Source: Spongiimicrobium salis
Lineage (GTDB): Bacteria > Bacteroidota > Bacteroidia > Flavobacteriales > Flavobacteriaceae
NCBI RefSeq assembly: GCF_043678055.1
Contig: NZ_JBHEQA010000001.1
Location: 992,001-1,056,000, forward strand
Reading direction: 5' to 3'
Length of the DNA stretch: 64,000 nt
In this document: positions 45,131 to 54,112 of the stretch, piece by piece
Numbering within the stretch: the first letter of the stretch is position 1
Layout of the letters: the number at the start of each line of letters is the position of its first letter
Translations under genes and position numbers: made by a program
Notes under the pieces: generated by a model
Told to the model about the DNA's origin: nothing
Seen by the model: the letters and a program-made list of their open reading frames with translations, nothing else
Databases searched by the model: none

Positions 45131-45517
45131 ATGAAAAATAGAGTAACAGGACTTGGAGGGTTTTTCTTTAAAACGAAGAACCCGGATCAAATTAAGCAAT
45201 GGTACAAAGAACGACTAGGTATCCCTACGGATCAATACGGATGGACCTTTTGGTGGAAAGATAAAGAGGGTAACGACTGCAGTACCCAATGGAGTCCCTT
45301 TAAAGAAGACACTACCTATTTTGCGCCCAGTGACAAGCAATTTATGATGAATTTTAGAGTAGAAAACCTCGTAGCGTTGTTGCAGGCCCTAAAAGAAGAA
45401 GGTGTGACCATTGTGGGCGAAATAGAAGAGTATGACTATGGAAAGTTTGGTTGGATCTTGGACCCTGAAGGGAATAAACTAGAGCTTTGGGAACCCATCG
45501 ACAAAGCTTTTCTATAA
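45131..45517 (+). CDS. VOC family (glyoxalase/bleomycin-resistance fold) protein
   Basis: About 128 residues from ATG 45131, chosen over the ATG at 45101 because that would overlap the upstream gene. The vicinal-oxygen-chelate fold is seen in GLGGFFFKTKNPDQIKQWY and the closing ILDPEGNKLELWEP with its metal-type glutamate. The reaction is unknown. It is the last gene of the 44210-45517 unit, ended by a hairpin at 45545. Confidence 0.88.
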   Translation: MKNRVTGLGGFFFKTKNPDQIKQWYKERLGIPTDQYGWTFWWKDKEGNDCSTQWSPFKEDTTYFAPSDKQFMMNFRVENLVALLQALKEEGVTIVGEIEEYDYGKFGWILDPEGNKLELWEPIDKAFL

Positions 45518-45845
45518 AAGAAGGAGGTCATTAATGATCATAAGAGAGGTTCGGGCTATGGTCCTGGACCTCTTTTTTGATGTTAACACCCCCGATTAAA
45601 ATCCTTCTGTAGGAATAGCTATTCTTCAATTGCAATGATGTTAATTAAGTTTTATTTAACAGTCTAAAGATTACTTTTTAATCTAAAATTATCTACATTA
45701 ATTATAGATTTAAATCCTTATATATCGTTTCGTTCTAGGCAAAAAAGAAGATTTTGTCAAGCGGTAGCGCTTATATAATCTCCGCGGTATTGTAGTATTT
45801 CGTTGTACACGATTCAAGTTATTTTAACCTTAAAAACACGATGAC
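45518..45845. other. 328-bp spacer
   Basis: Contains the terminator at 45545-45578. The rest is AT-rich with no recognisable gene or repeat. Confidence 0.5.
45545..45578 (+). terminator. terminator of the DUF4199-DUF1801-VOC unit
   Basis: AGAGGTTC pairs with GGACCTCT (one G-U pair) and is followed by a run of T, 28 bp after the last stop codon. Confidence 0.75.
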
Positions 45846-46619
45846 ATGAAAAAAGCCGTCAAAATCTTATCCATTTTTTCTTTGGTTTTTATATTTCTTT
45901 CTTGCGAAAAAGAAACGGAAGAACCCATACCCTTAGTCCAGGAGAATCCTAAAGCAGTTTCCCTAACCGTACGATCTCAAACTGGAGTCTGCCCAGATAT
46001 ACAGGGAGACCCAAGTCCTATTCAATTTATAGGTGAAACTAGAACTTATACCGTAAATACAAGTTCTCCCAAACAATGGTCCGTAGTTTCCGGTAACTTT
46101 CAAATTCTAGGTTCCAGTACACAAAATAGTGTCACCGTACAATTCAATAGTGGATTTACTGGTGGTATCCTGCGTGTATTTATTAATAATCCCGGAGGAC
46201 AAACAGATTGTACCATCGATTTGGACATTTTTGCCCAAGGGGGAGGCCCCATAATTGTAGATTGTAGTAATCCAGGGCCGCCAACACCATCCCCAATATT
46301 CTCAGACTTTGCACCTCCAGTACCAGCTGGCTACGTCATGAACAATTTAGGGGGAAATGAAATTTGTACGACCACCATTGCCAATATCCTTTCTGTACCT
46401 TTTGATCCCTGTGATACATACACTTGGTCCATAAGTCCAAGCGGACCAGGTATCGCCTTTATTGCTCCATCGGGCAATGAAGCTGTGGTCGGAATTTCAC
46501 AACCTGGAAGATATCGGGTAATCTTGGTAACCTCTAACAATTCAGGTTCTCGTACAGAATTGTTCCTTCTAAATGCATCTAACTGCGATGGCCCAGGAGG
46601 AGGCGGTGGGTTTTTCTAA
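45846..46619 (+). CDS. cysteine-containing surface lipoprotein with Ig/PKD-like domains
   Basis: A 257-residue lipoprotein (lipobox IFLSC, about Cys20). Two beta-rich units follow, at about 45-130 and 150-245. Each begins with a cysteine-bearing strand (TGVCPDIQGDPSPI; GGNEICTTTIANILSVPF) and has W-S/V-I strands typical of PKD or Ig-like domains. It ends in a glycine tract (GPGGGGGFF). I do not recognise a family. It stands alone with its own terminator and is probably exposed at the cell surface. Confidence 0.7.
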   Translation: MKKAVKILSIFSLVFIFLSCEKETEEPIPLVQENPKAVSLTVRSQTGVCPDIQGDPSPIQFIGETRTYTVNTSSPKQWSVVSGNFQILGSSTQNSVTVQFNSGFTGGILRVFINNPGGQTDCTIDLDIFAQGGGPIIVDCSNPGPPTPSPIFSDFAPPVPAGYVMNNLGGNEICTTTIANILSVPFDPCDTYTWSISPSGPGIAFIAPSGNEAVVGISQPGRYRVILVTSNNSGSRTELFLLNASNCDGPGGGGGFF

Positions 46620-46672
46620 AGACCACCCACCAATAAAACCTAGACCCTAGTCATAGATTGCCATAATAACAC

Positions 46673-46702
46673 GAAAGCCATTGCGTACAGTCAATGGCTT
46701 TC
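46673..46702 (+). terminator. terminator after the lipoprotein gene
   Basis: GAAAGCCATTG (46673-46683) pairs perfectly with CAATGGCTTTC (46692-46702) over an 8-nt loop, followed by TTTATTT. Confidence 0.85.
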
Positions 46703-46829
46703 TTTATTTCTTAAATTCACAGCGCAGGTTAACACAAGGCTTCTTTCAAATGAAAGTTGTTCATTTCTATCATTGGTAAATAATTATTACATTTATAACT
46801 CAAATTAACCAACAAAAAATCAAATAATT

Positions 46830-47210
46830 ATGTCAGACGAAGAAAAGAACGATTTAGGTGAAAAGGCTAAAGATGCCGCAAATGATTTTGCAGAAGGCGC
46901 CAAAGAAACTGCAAATGATTTTGCAGATGGAGTAAAAGATGCCTTTAATACCGATAGTGGAGATAACAAAAAAATCCTTGCAGGAATACTGGCCATACTG
47001 TTTGGATGGCTAGGCATACACAAATTTATATTGGGGTATACAAAAGAAGGTGCAATTATGGCGGTAGTTGGCGTAGTGGGTTGGTTTCTCTGTGGCATTC
47101 CAACAGCAATTGTTTCCGTTATTGGTATAATTGAAGGCATTATGTACCTAACCAAATCTGATGAAGAGTTCTACAATACATACCAAGCAGGGCAAAAGCC
47201 TTGGTTCTAA
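46830..47210 (+). CDS. TM2-domain protein with amphipathic N-terminal repeats
   Basis: A 126-residue protein. Residues 8-40 are an 11-mer-like repeat (KDAANDFAEGAKETANDFAD, then GVKDAF) resembling LEA or apolipoprotein amphipathic helices. A TM2 domain (about 48-112) follows with two helices and the conserved FGWLGIHKFILGY segment. TM2 proteins in bacteria have no defined role. The repeat may lie along a membrane surface (inference). It is a single gene upstream of the ars-type unit. Confidence 0.85.
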   Translation: MSDEEKNDLGEKAKDAANDFAEGAKETANDFADGVKDAFNTDSGDNKKILAGILAILFGWLGIHKFILGYTKEGAIMAVVGVVGWFLCGIPTAIVSVIGIIEGIMYLTKSDEEFYNTYQAGQKPWF

Positions 47211-47298
47211 AACACAATCAAAAAAGTCAAATTTTATGCATTTGGCTTTTTTATTTCAATTGTTCATCGTAATATTGCAATATAAATATATATCAAAT

Positions 47299-47622
47299 AT
47301 GGGCGCCTCTAAAACGCACATCTTTACCGATGCACAAAATAGCTTGGCCATTGCCGCCAAAGTACTGGCCCATCCGGCCAGAATCGCCATTTTACAATAC
47401 ATCAGTACACAAGAGCAATGTATTTGCAATGATCTTGTTGATGTGATAGGCCTGGCCCAACCTACTATTTCCCAACATCTCAATGAAATAAAAAAAATTG
47501 GCCTTCTAAAGGGTACTTATGAAGGAAAAAACCTGTGTTATTGCATTGATAAGGAAAACTGGGAAGCCTTACATCAATCTTTTAATGCCTTATTTAAAAA
47601 TATAAATCAAAATTGTTGTTAG
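47299..47622 (+). CDS. arsR: ArsR family repressor
   Basis: 107 residues from ATG 47299; an upstream in-frame ATG at 47236 would add a hydrophobic stretch that does not fit the family. Winged-helix domain with VLAHPARIAILQYIS and recognition region GLAQPTISQHLNEI. A CxC pair in EQCICNDL is the usual arsenite-binding site in this class. It should repress the following genes in the absence of arsenite. Its stop is followed after 1 bp by the next start. Confidence 0.9.
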   Translation: MGASKTHIFTDAQNSLAIAAKVLAHPARIAILQYISTQEQCICNDLVDVIGLAQPTISQHLNEIKKIGLLKGTYEGKNLCYCIDKENWEALHQSFNALFKNINQNCC

Positions 47623-47623
47623 T

Positions 47624-48109
47624 ATGAAAACTATAGAATTTTTAGACTTGTTAAAAGAACAATCCGACAAAAGTTTGCTATTTGAATATCAGGAAGGGAA
47701 ATTTGTGGGAGCCAATTATCATATCACTGAAATTAAGAACATTACCATAGATTCCGTGGATTGCGGAGCGGGCACTGATTATTGGAAGGAAACCATTATT
47801 CAATTATGGGAAAGTCCAGAGGAAAAGGAGAAGCAGGAATTCATGTCTACCTACAAAGCCCTTGGCATCCTAAATAAAGTAGATCGCGTAAAAACCATGG
47901 TAAAGGAAGCTGAAGTGAAATTTGAGTATAGCAACTCCCATTTTCATACCGCACAGCTTTTTGTGAACGACTATGTATTGCACAATGATCAACTTATCTT
48001 GAAATTGGGGGTTCAGAAAACAGATTGCAAGGCCAAAGAAGCCTGTGGCATAACTATGGTAAGTACGGCTGAGGCCAATGCCTGTGCCCCTGGCAGTGGT
48101 TGTTGCTAA
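47624..48109 (+). CDS. DUF6428 family protein
   Basis: A 161-residue cytoplasmic protein placed directly after arsR, as is usual for DUF6428 in Flavobacteria. The C-terminus is cysteine-rich (KTDCKAKEACGI and a final CAPGSGCC), suggesting binding of a soft metal or metalloid. That role is inference. No enzyme motif is visible. Confidence 0.8.
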   Translation: MKTIEFLDLLKEQSDKSLLFEYQEGKFVGANYHITEIKNITIDSVDCGAGTDYWKETIIQLWESPEEKEKQEFMSTYKALGILNKVDRVKTMVKEAEVKFEYSNSHFHTAQLFVNDYVLHNDQLILKLGVQKTDCKAKEACGITMVSTAEANACAPGSGCC

Positions 48110-48119
48110 ATAATTTATT

Positions 48120-48611
48120 ATGATTGTTAGAGCAATGAATCCTGCCGATTGGCCTCAAGTATCCCAAATATATGAAGAGGGGATAGTAACAGGTATTGCC
48201 ACCTTTGAGACCGAAGTTCCTTCCTACGAACAATGGGATGGAAGTCATCTTGAAGTAGGACGTCTCGTTGCTGTTCATCAGGCAAAAATTGCAGGTTGGT
48301 GCGCTCTTTCCCCAGTATCCAGTAGATGCGTTTATGAAGGTGTAGCAGAAGTCAGTGTGTATATTGCACGATCAAGTCGCGGTATAGGTATTGGCAAATT
48401 GCTCCTAAAACAACTGATTCAATCCAGTGAAGAAGCTGGTTTTTGGACCTTGCAATCCGGCATCTTTCCAGAAAATATGGCCAGTATTGTTTTACACGAA
48501 GATATGGGGTTCCGCTATTTGGGGCGTCGTGAAAAAATTGCCAAATGTAGGGGAATCTGGCAAGACAATTTAATCTTTGAACGTAGGAGTACCGCTGTTG
48601 GAATTGATTGA
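48120..48611 (+). CDS. GNAT acetyltransferase (phosphinothricin/ArsN-like)
   Basis: A 163-residue GNAT enzyme. It opens with IVRAMNPADWPQVSQIYEEG, typical of the phosphinothricin acetyltransferase group. The acetyl-CoA loop is SRGIGIGKLLLKQLI, and LQSGIFPENMASIVLHEDMGF follows. In ars operons this type is often called ArsN, and some homologues act on organic arsenicals. The substrate here is inferred only from context, 10 bp after the DUF6428 gene. Confidence 0.85.
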   Translation: MIVRAMNPADWPQVSQIYEEGIVTGIATFETEVPSYEQWDGSHLEVGRLVAVHQAKIAGWCALSPVSSRCVYEGVAEVSVYIARSSRGIGIGKLLLKQLIQSSEEAGFWTLQSGIFPENMASIVLHEDMGFRYLGRREKIAKCRGIWQDNLIFERRSTAVGID

Positions 48612-48663
48612 CCAAAACTTTAGTATACATTAGAATTCAATCCTATAAACAACTTAATTCACA

Positions 48664-49083
48664 ATGAAAAACGTATTAGTGCTATGTACAGGAAACTCCT
48701 GTAGAAGTCAGATGGCCCATGGCTACCTCAACACCTTTCAACAAGACAAAGCCGCTATTTATAGTGCCGGCATAGAAACCCATGGCCTAAACCCAGGAGC
48801 TTTAGCCATTATGAAGGAGGATGGTATAGATATATCCCATCATACCTCCAATCATGTAGACGAATATAGCGATATTGATTTTGACTTTATCATTACGGTC
48901 TGTGATCACGCGAATGAAAACTGCCCTTATATTCCATCGAAAAACGCAGAACGCATTCATCATAATTTCTTTGATCCTTCCAAAGTTGTGGGTACGGATA
49001 GCGAAAAGCATGCTGCTTTTTTAAAGGCTAGGGAAGAAATCAAAGCATTTTTCAGTGATTTTGTAGCGCAAAAATTAAATTAA
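48664..49083 (+). CDS. arsC: arsenate reductase, thioredoxin-coupled (low-molecular-weight phosphatase fold)
   Basis: A 139-residue enzyme reducing arsenate to arsenite. The P-loop is LVLCTGNSCRSQ (C8-x5-R14) and the resolving cysteines lie in VCDHANENCP, the triple-cysteine plan of thioredoxin-linked ArsC. The general acid is in NFFDPSKV. It is the last gene of the arsR-DUF6428-GNAT-arsC run and is followed by a terminator. No arsenite exporter is present on either side. Confidence 0.93.
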   Translation: MKNVLVLCTGNSCRSQMAHGYLNTFQQDKAAIYSAGIETHGLNPGALAIMKEDGIDISHHTSNHVDEYSDIDFDFIITVCDHANENCPYIPSKNAERIHHNFFDPSKVVGTDSEKHAAFLKAREEIKAFFSDFVAQKLN

Positions 49084-49111
49084 TTGCCCTCTTAAGGACT
49101 TTAAATACAAT

Positions 49112-49147
49112 GGGAATACTATAGACGCCCTATGGTGTTCCCTTTTT
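49112..49147 (+). terminator. terminator of the ars-type operon
   Basis: GGGAATACTATAG pairs with CTATGGTGTTCCC (13 bp with two G-U pairs), followed by TTTTT, 29 bp after the arsC stop. Confidence 0.8.
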
Positions 49148-49207
49148 ACCCTTAGGAACTACGAAATGCCATTTCTTAATTTATTAGAAGGCCCATGCGC
49201 CGTTGTT

Positions 49208-50200
49208 TTAGTCTATGGCATAATTTAGAGGCAACATATCCCCTACCCGTAAACGCCCCATCTCTCCACCAAAAAATACATTTTGAACTGGGGTATGATT
49301 CCCGTATTGATCAATAAAAAAAGTGCTGTTCACCACTTTGATCAGGGATTGCTGTCTATTGTTGTACAATAGGGAAAGTTCATCTTCACCCTGAACCACC
49401 TTAGTCAAATCTTTTACCGATTCTAGGGCAAAGGCATCGTAATATCCTATTTGTGTGCGTCCTTTGAAAACTTTGAATTTTTCTTCCTCCAACTCCTTTT
49501 TGGAAAGTGCCCGCATGAAATGGAGCACCGATCCTAAATAGGTCTTCTCCCGATTCTTCTGATATCTGCGCCTTACTTTTTCTTTTTTTTCCGAAAATAA
49601 AACGGTTCCGGCGTTATAACTGGATAAAACGTATTCCAAACCAGAACCTATACTAAAGTGTACTTCAAAGTCATGAAGTTCATAGGCAATATCATAGCCC
49701 AAATAGTTATTTCGTATGCGTATAGGGGCTTTGGCATAAGCGTACAATACCTTTTCCTCTTTATTGAAGTACAATCGGATATCCTTTTCGTTGCGGATTT
49801 TACATTGTAGGGCGGCTGCGGTTTTTCCTAAAAACTCCCTCCTAAAAATATTCAATTTTTTCTCCCTGCTCCACGTATCGGGCTCCAATACCACCTCATC
49901 GAGGGCCACGGCTTTTTCTTTTAACAAAACCGTTCCCAAATCGCCAGAATTGGATATTAAAAAGGTCTGGGATTCAAAACCGATAAAACTAATGACTAAA
50001 GGTGTTGTAAGTGTTTTGGTCGAACGAATAGTAAATTTGCCTTCTTGATCCGTAATAGTACCAATCGTGGTGCCATCATAGAAGACTGAAACACCTTCCA
50101 AAGGCTCTTGGCTAAGGGCATCCACCACTAGGCCAGTAACATTCACTTGAGCTTGTACGCATGTGCCGATCAATACGAAGAAAAACCACAGTCGTCCCAT
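49208..50200 (-). CDS. carboxypeptidase-like regulatory domain protein (secreted)
   Basis: A 330-residue exported protein with a signal peptide (1-18). A carboxypeptidase-regulatory-like beta domain spans about 20-105 (VTGLVVDALSQEPLEGVSVF, ISFIGFESQTFLIS). The C-terminal 220 residues are a beta-rich region like that of many Bacteroidota surface proteins. It lacks the TonB-dependent barrel that often follows this domain. It lies 11 bp downstream of the acyltransferase gene and is likely in its operon. Confidence 0.85.
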   Translation of the reverse strand: MGRLWFFFVLIGTCVQAQVNVTGLVVDALSQEPLEGVSVFYDGTTIGTITDQEGKFTIRSTKTLTTPLVISFIGFESQTFLISNSGDLGTVLLKEKAVALDEVVLEPDTWSREKKLNIFRREFLGKTAAALQCKIRNEKDIRLYFNKEEKVLYAYAKAPIRIRNNYLGYDIAYELHDFEVHFSIGSGLEYVLSSYNAGTVLFSEKKEKVRRRYQKNREKTYLGSVLHFMRALSKKELEEEKFKVFKGRTQIGYYDAFALESVKDLTKVVQGEDELSLLYNNRQQSLIKVVNSTFFIDQYGNHTPVQNVFFGGEMGRLRVGDMLPLNYAID

Positions 50201-50211
50201 TGCCTGCGCAT

Positions 50212-52002
50212 TTAGAGTTTTCGTTCCAATTCTGCTTGAAATTCTTCCATCACCGGTTTCACCGTACTCTCTGGTAAATCCGCTATTCGGATATACATCA
50301 ATCCATCCACGGAATTATTAAACAGTGGATCAACATTAAACGCCACAACCTTGGCGTTTTGCTTAATATACTTTTTGATCAATACCGGCAAGCGTAGACT
50401 TCCCGGTTCTACTTCATCGATCAATTTATCGAACTTGTTCAAATCAGCTTGGGCCGCATCAAAAACAAATTCTTTATCCGCATCTTTCAACTGTACCTTA
50501 AATTCCTTTTTTGGCCGAATATACTGGGCCACATAGGGATCCCAATAATTAGACTTCATAAACTCGATCATCAGGGACTTGGAGAAATTGGAAAATTGAT
50601 TGCTGATGCTTACTCCCCCTATAAGATATTTATGTTCTGGATGCCGGAGGGTGGTATGTACAATTCCTTTCCATAGCAGGAACAAAGGCATAGGTTTCTG
50701 TTGGTACTCCTTGACAATATAGGCTCTTCCCATTTCAATGGACTGACTCATCATCCCGTACAATTCTGGTTCCACACGAAATAAATCCTGAAGATAAAAC
50801 CCATCTATTCCATACTTTTCAAAAATATCCGCTCCCATTCCCATGCGATAGGCGCCTACCACGGTTTTTGCTTCACTATCCCAGAGAAACAAATGATGAT
50901 AGTAGGCATCAAAGACATCCAAATCAATTGAATTATTGGTCCCTTCCCCGATTGCCCTGAAGGTTACCTCCCGTTGTCGTCCAATTTCTTTAAGGATATA
51001 AGGCATCTGATTTTCTTTCGCCAGAAATACCTCGTAGTTTTTACTTTGCAACAGTCTACAGTCTTTTTCACGTAGACTGATAATCTCCCCCTCCAAGACC
51101 TTTTTGGCGATAGGGGTTACAATTTTCTTTGGCGCCTTTGGAAATTTAAGGGTCGTTGGCACCTTATCGATCAAACGCTCCTTGACATATACTTTGGAAA
51201 GGATATAGGTTTTCTTTCGCAAAAGTTCCGTGAAATCGGCCAAGGTTTTTTGTTCTTTTTGGAGTTTTACAGATATGGGTTGCCCAATTCTCACTTTAAT
51301 GGGGCGATTGCGCTGTGTAGTGATCTCCGAAGGCAGTTTCGCGGTCCTGAAGACATCGCTAATTTTGGACAATCTATAAAAAAGTCGACTATTTTTTGCG
51401 TGGAAATAAATAGGGATGACGGGCACTTCGGCTTTGCGAATCAATTTCAATGCCGCTTCCTCCCAAGGCTTATCCACAATGAGTTTACCGTCGCGATAAG
51501 TAGACACTTCCCCAGCAGGAAAAATACCTAAGGGATGTCCTTCCTTTAAATGCAACATTGCACTCTTAAAGCCCGCAATGCTACTTTTTACATCCTTCCG
51601 GTTTTCAAAAGGGTTCACTGGCATAATATAGGGTGCAATGGGTTCAATGCGATTCAGGAGGAAATTGGCCATGATCTTAAAATCAGAGCGATGTTCCAGT
51701 AAAAGTTTTAGGAGTAGTATTCCATCTACCCCTCCTAAGGGATGATTGGAAATCGTAATATAGGCGCCATCTTTGGGCAATCGTTTAAAATCTTCTTCCG
51801 GTACTTCAAACTTAATTTCATAATAATCCAAAATAGCATCCAAAAATGCGACTTCTTCAAGGTGTTTATGCTTATCGTAAAAGCTATTGATACTGGAAAT
51901 TTTTGTAACCTTCATCAACATCCATCCTATAAAAGTGCCAATAAATCCGTATTTATCGAGATGAATAGCCTTTGCTACTTCCTTTGAGGTTACTAAACCC
52001 AT
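50212..52002 (-). CDS. bifunctional acyltransferase/GNAT protein, ornithine-lipid-synthase-like (OlsF type)
   Basis: A 596-residue fusion. The N-terminal half is a PlsC-type acyltransferase, with NHPLGGVDG carrying H87 and D93 (spacing H-x5-D). The C-terminal half (about 315-596) is a hemolysin-like GNAT domain (VVGAYRMGMGADI, SIEMGRAYIVKEYQQKP). The combination matches the OlsF design, which makes ornithine or related aminolipids from an amino acid and two acyl groups, known from Serratia and Flavobacterium. The precise amino acid is uncertain. Confidence 0.82.
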   Translation of the reverse strand: MGLVTSKEVAKAIHLDKYGFIGTFIGWMLMKVTKISSINSFYDKHKHLEEVAFLDAILDYYEIKFEVPEEDFKRLPKDGAYITISNHPLGGVDGILLLKLLLEHRSDFKIMANFLLNRIEPIAPYIMPVNPFENRKDVKSSIAGFKSAMLHLKEGHPLGIFPAGEVSTYRDGKLIVDKPWEEAALKLIRKAEVPVIPIYFHAKNSRLFYRLSKISDVFRTAKLPSEITTQRNRPIKVRIGQPISVKLQKEQKTLADFTELLRKKTYILSKVYVKERLIDKVPTTLKFPKAPKKIVTPIAKKVLEGEIISLREKDCRLLQSKNYEVFLAKENQMPYILKEIGRQREVTFRAIGEGTNNSIDLDVFDAYYHHLFLWDSEAKTVVGAYRMGMGADIFEKYGIDGFYLQDLFRVEPELYGMMSQSIEMGRAYIVKEYQQKPMPLFLLWKGIVHTTLRHPEHKYLIGGVSISNQFSNFSKSLMIEFMKSNYWDPYVAQYIRPKKEFKVQLKDADKEFVFDAAQADLNKFDKLIDEVEPGSLRLPVLIKKYIKQNAKVVAFNVDPLFNNSVDGLMYIRIADLPESTVKPVMEEFQAELERKL

Positions 52003-52145
52003 AGTCTAATTTAAGTTTATCTAAATGTAAATATAAAAAAATCCCTAAGCTAGCAGTAAAAAACCTATTTATCATAGAATATGAACAATTCAAATGGGTT
52101 CTTTTTGTGCTTTCCCAGTGGTATTCTTTCAGGCCAGATACGCCA

Positions 52146-52778
52146 TTAATCCAAGCTAGGAATCTTTACTTGGAGACTGTTAAGAAATAAATCGATCATG
52201 GGTTTATCCGCTGCTACAAAATCTTCGCTCAACAACATGGTAATTACAATAATGCCCTGATCTTTATGCCCATATGTAGCTACGGTATATACCTCTTTTT
52301 CTCCTTTGTACGTCAAGATAGCTTCAACACCCTCTAATTGTTGACCTCCCTGCAATTCTTTTTTAAAGGTTTTTTGTTCCATAGTATAGCCATAGGAGAT
52401 ACTTTCCTTGGTAATTTCGCTCAACATGAATTGCGTAAGACTACTGGGATTCATGTTCTCATATTTTTGAACAATAAAACCATTCCCTGTCGACTTCAAA
52501 ATCATGCATTGGGCAATGCCTTTCTCAATTGCTGTATTGGAGACGCTATTGGATTTGTCATATTTAAAGGAAATCATCTCATCGCTATAAGTGAGAATGT
52601 TGGGTTGAACAATCTTAAGGCTAACTTCCTCTCCAGAAGGAGTAGTGTAGGCATAATCTTGGTCTAAAGCTACTTTCAGGGAATCTTTATTAATGACAAG
52701 GATATAATTGCCTTTTTCCTGGCCCATTATGACTTCTGTGGTGAACAATAGCAATAGCGCTGCAAATAGTATTCTCAT
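52146..52778 (-). CDS. secreted protein of unknown function
   Basis: A 210-residue protein with a signal peptide (1-19, cleavage after MGQ) and an alpha/beta body ending in FLNSLQVKIPS. No family is recognised. It stands as a single gene between aspartate kinase and the acyltransferase operon, with 78 bp to the kinase gene stop. Confidence 0.7.
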   Translation of the reverse strand: MRILFAALLLLFTTEVIMGQEKGNYILVINKDSLKVALDQDYAYTTPSGEEVSLKIVQPNILTYSDEMISFKYDKSNSVSNTAIEKGIAQCMILKSTGNGFIVQKYENMNPSSLTQFMLSEITKESISYGYTMEQKTFKKELQGGQQLEGVEAILTYKGEKEVYTVATYGHKDQGIIVITMLLSEDFVAADKPMIDLFLNSLQVKIPSLD

Positions 52779-52856
52779 AAGGTTTGGTTTATATGGTCAA
52801 CGCCTTACAAGATACGAATGTTCGTCCATGGACCACCTATTCCGTCTAAAATTCTA

Positions 52857-54107
52857 TTATTTCATGACCAATTGTATGGTTTCTTTGCCGCGCTGTTCCA
52901 ATAAAATCTCTTTCCCATTTTGAATGGCTTCTACAGATTTATCATCAAAATGACGAATCGTATATAGCGAAACTTCTTCGTGATGGACTACTTTAAACTT
53001 GCTTTTCAATTGATTTAATAAGCCTTCCAATCTTCCAAACTTATTATCGATACATACCGAAAAACTAATAGCAGAATTCTGGATCAGATCTACTTTCATT
53101 TTATAATCGTGAAACAATTTAAAAAGCTCACTAATACTATCCTCAACAATGAAGGAGAAATCCAAGGAGGACAATTTCATCAATACCTGATTCTTTTTTA
53201 CAATAAAACAAGGTACTTTAGGGGATATCCCTACCCCTTTCCCTACGGTAGTCCCTCCGTTTTCTGGATTCACAAAGGATTTTACCCGTAACGGAATTTC
53301 TTTTCGCTGCAAGGGCTGCAAGGTCTTTGGGTGGATTACCGAAGCCCCATAAAAAGCCAATTCAATGGCTTCTCGATAAGAGATTTTATCCAAAAGTTGT
53401 GCGTTTTCAAAATAGCGCGGATCGGCATTCAATACTCCGGGAACATCTTTCCAAATGGTAACATTGGTTGCATTGAGGCAATAGCCCAAAATGGCCGCGG
53501 TATAGTCAGATCCTTCCCTGCCCAAGGTCGTCGTGAAGTTATTTTCATCGCTTCCTAAAAACCCCTGTGTAATGTGCAGTTTTGTGCCATCAATACCTTT
53601 GGAAATACGAGCTTGCGTCTGTTCCCAATCCACAATGGCATCTCTGTAATTGGCATTGGTCTTAATAAAATTACGCACATCCAACCAGGTATTGGCAATG
53701 CCTACTTCGTTTAAATAGGCGCTTAATATGGTGGTAGATACCAATTCCCCATAACCGATGACCTGATCATATACAAAATTGTATTTAGGGGATTTGTTCC
53801 AGGCCAAGAAACCTTGTACTTCCTCAAATAATAGTTTTACATCTTCAAACACGGCATGCTGGTCGTTCTCAAACAGCTCCAATAGTATTTCATTGTGATA
53901 TTTTATGACTTCTTGAAGGGCAGAAGCCAAGGCCTTTTTATCTTCAAAATAAGCATCGATCACGGTTTCCATGGCGTTGGTCATCTTCCCCATGGCAGAG
54001 ACCACCAACAAGGTATTATCGTACCCTACTTCCTGTAGTACCCTAACAACATTTTTTATACTATCAGCATCTTTCACGGATGCGCCTCCAAACTTAAAAA
54101 TCCTCAT
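52857..54107 (-). CDS. aspartate kinase (monofunctional)
   Basis: A 416-residue enzyme, the first step of the aspartate-family amino acid pathway. Kinase motifs are FKFGGASVKDADSI at the start and TTLGREGSDYTAAILGYCL. A C-terminal regulatory region with ACT-like elements covers about 300-400. No homoserine dehydrogenase is fused. It ends 5 bp from the following GNAT gene stretch, and the two are likely cotranscribed, with the GNAT gene upstream. Confidence 0.93.
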   Translation of the reverse strand: MRIFKFGGASVKDADSIKNVVRVLQEVGYDNTLLVVSAMGKMTNAMETVIDAYFEDKKALASALQEVIKYHNEILLELFENDQHAVFEDVKLLFEEVQGFLAWNKSPKYNFVYDQVIGYGELVSTTILSAYLNEVGIANTWLDVRNFIKTNANYRDAIVDWEQTQARISKGIDGTKLHITQGFLGSDENNFTTTLGREGSDYTAAILGYCLNATNVTIWKDVPGVLNADPRYFENAQLLDKISYREAIELAFYGASVIHPKTLQPLQRKEIPLRVKSFVNPENGGTTVGKGVGISPKVPCFIVKKNQVLMKLSSLDFSFIVEDSISELFKLFHDYKMKVDLIQNSAISFSVCIDNKFGRLEGLLNQLKSKFKVVHHEEVSLYTIRHFDDKSVEAIQNGKEILLEQRGKETIQLVMK

Positions 54108-54112
54108 AAACT

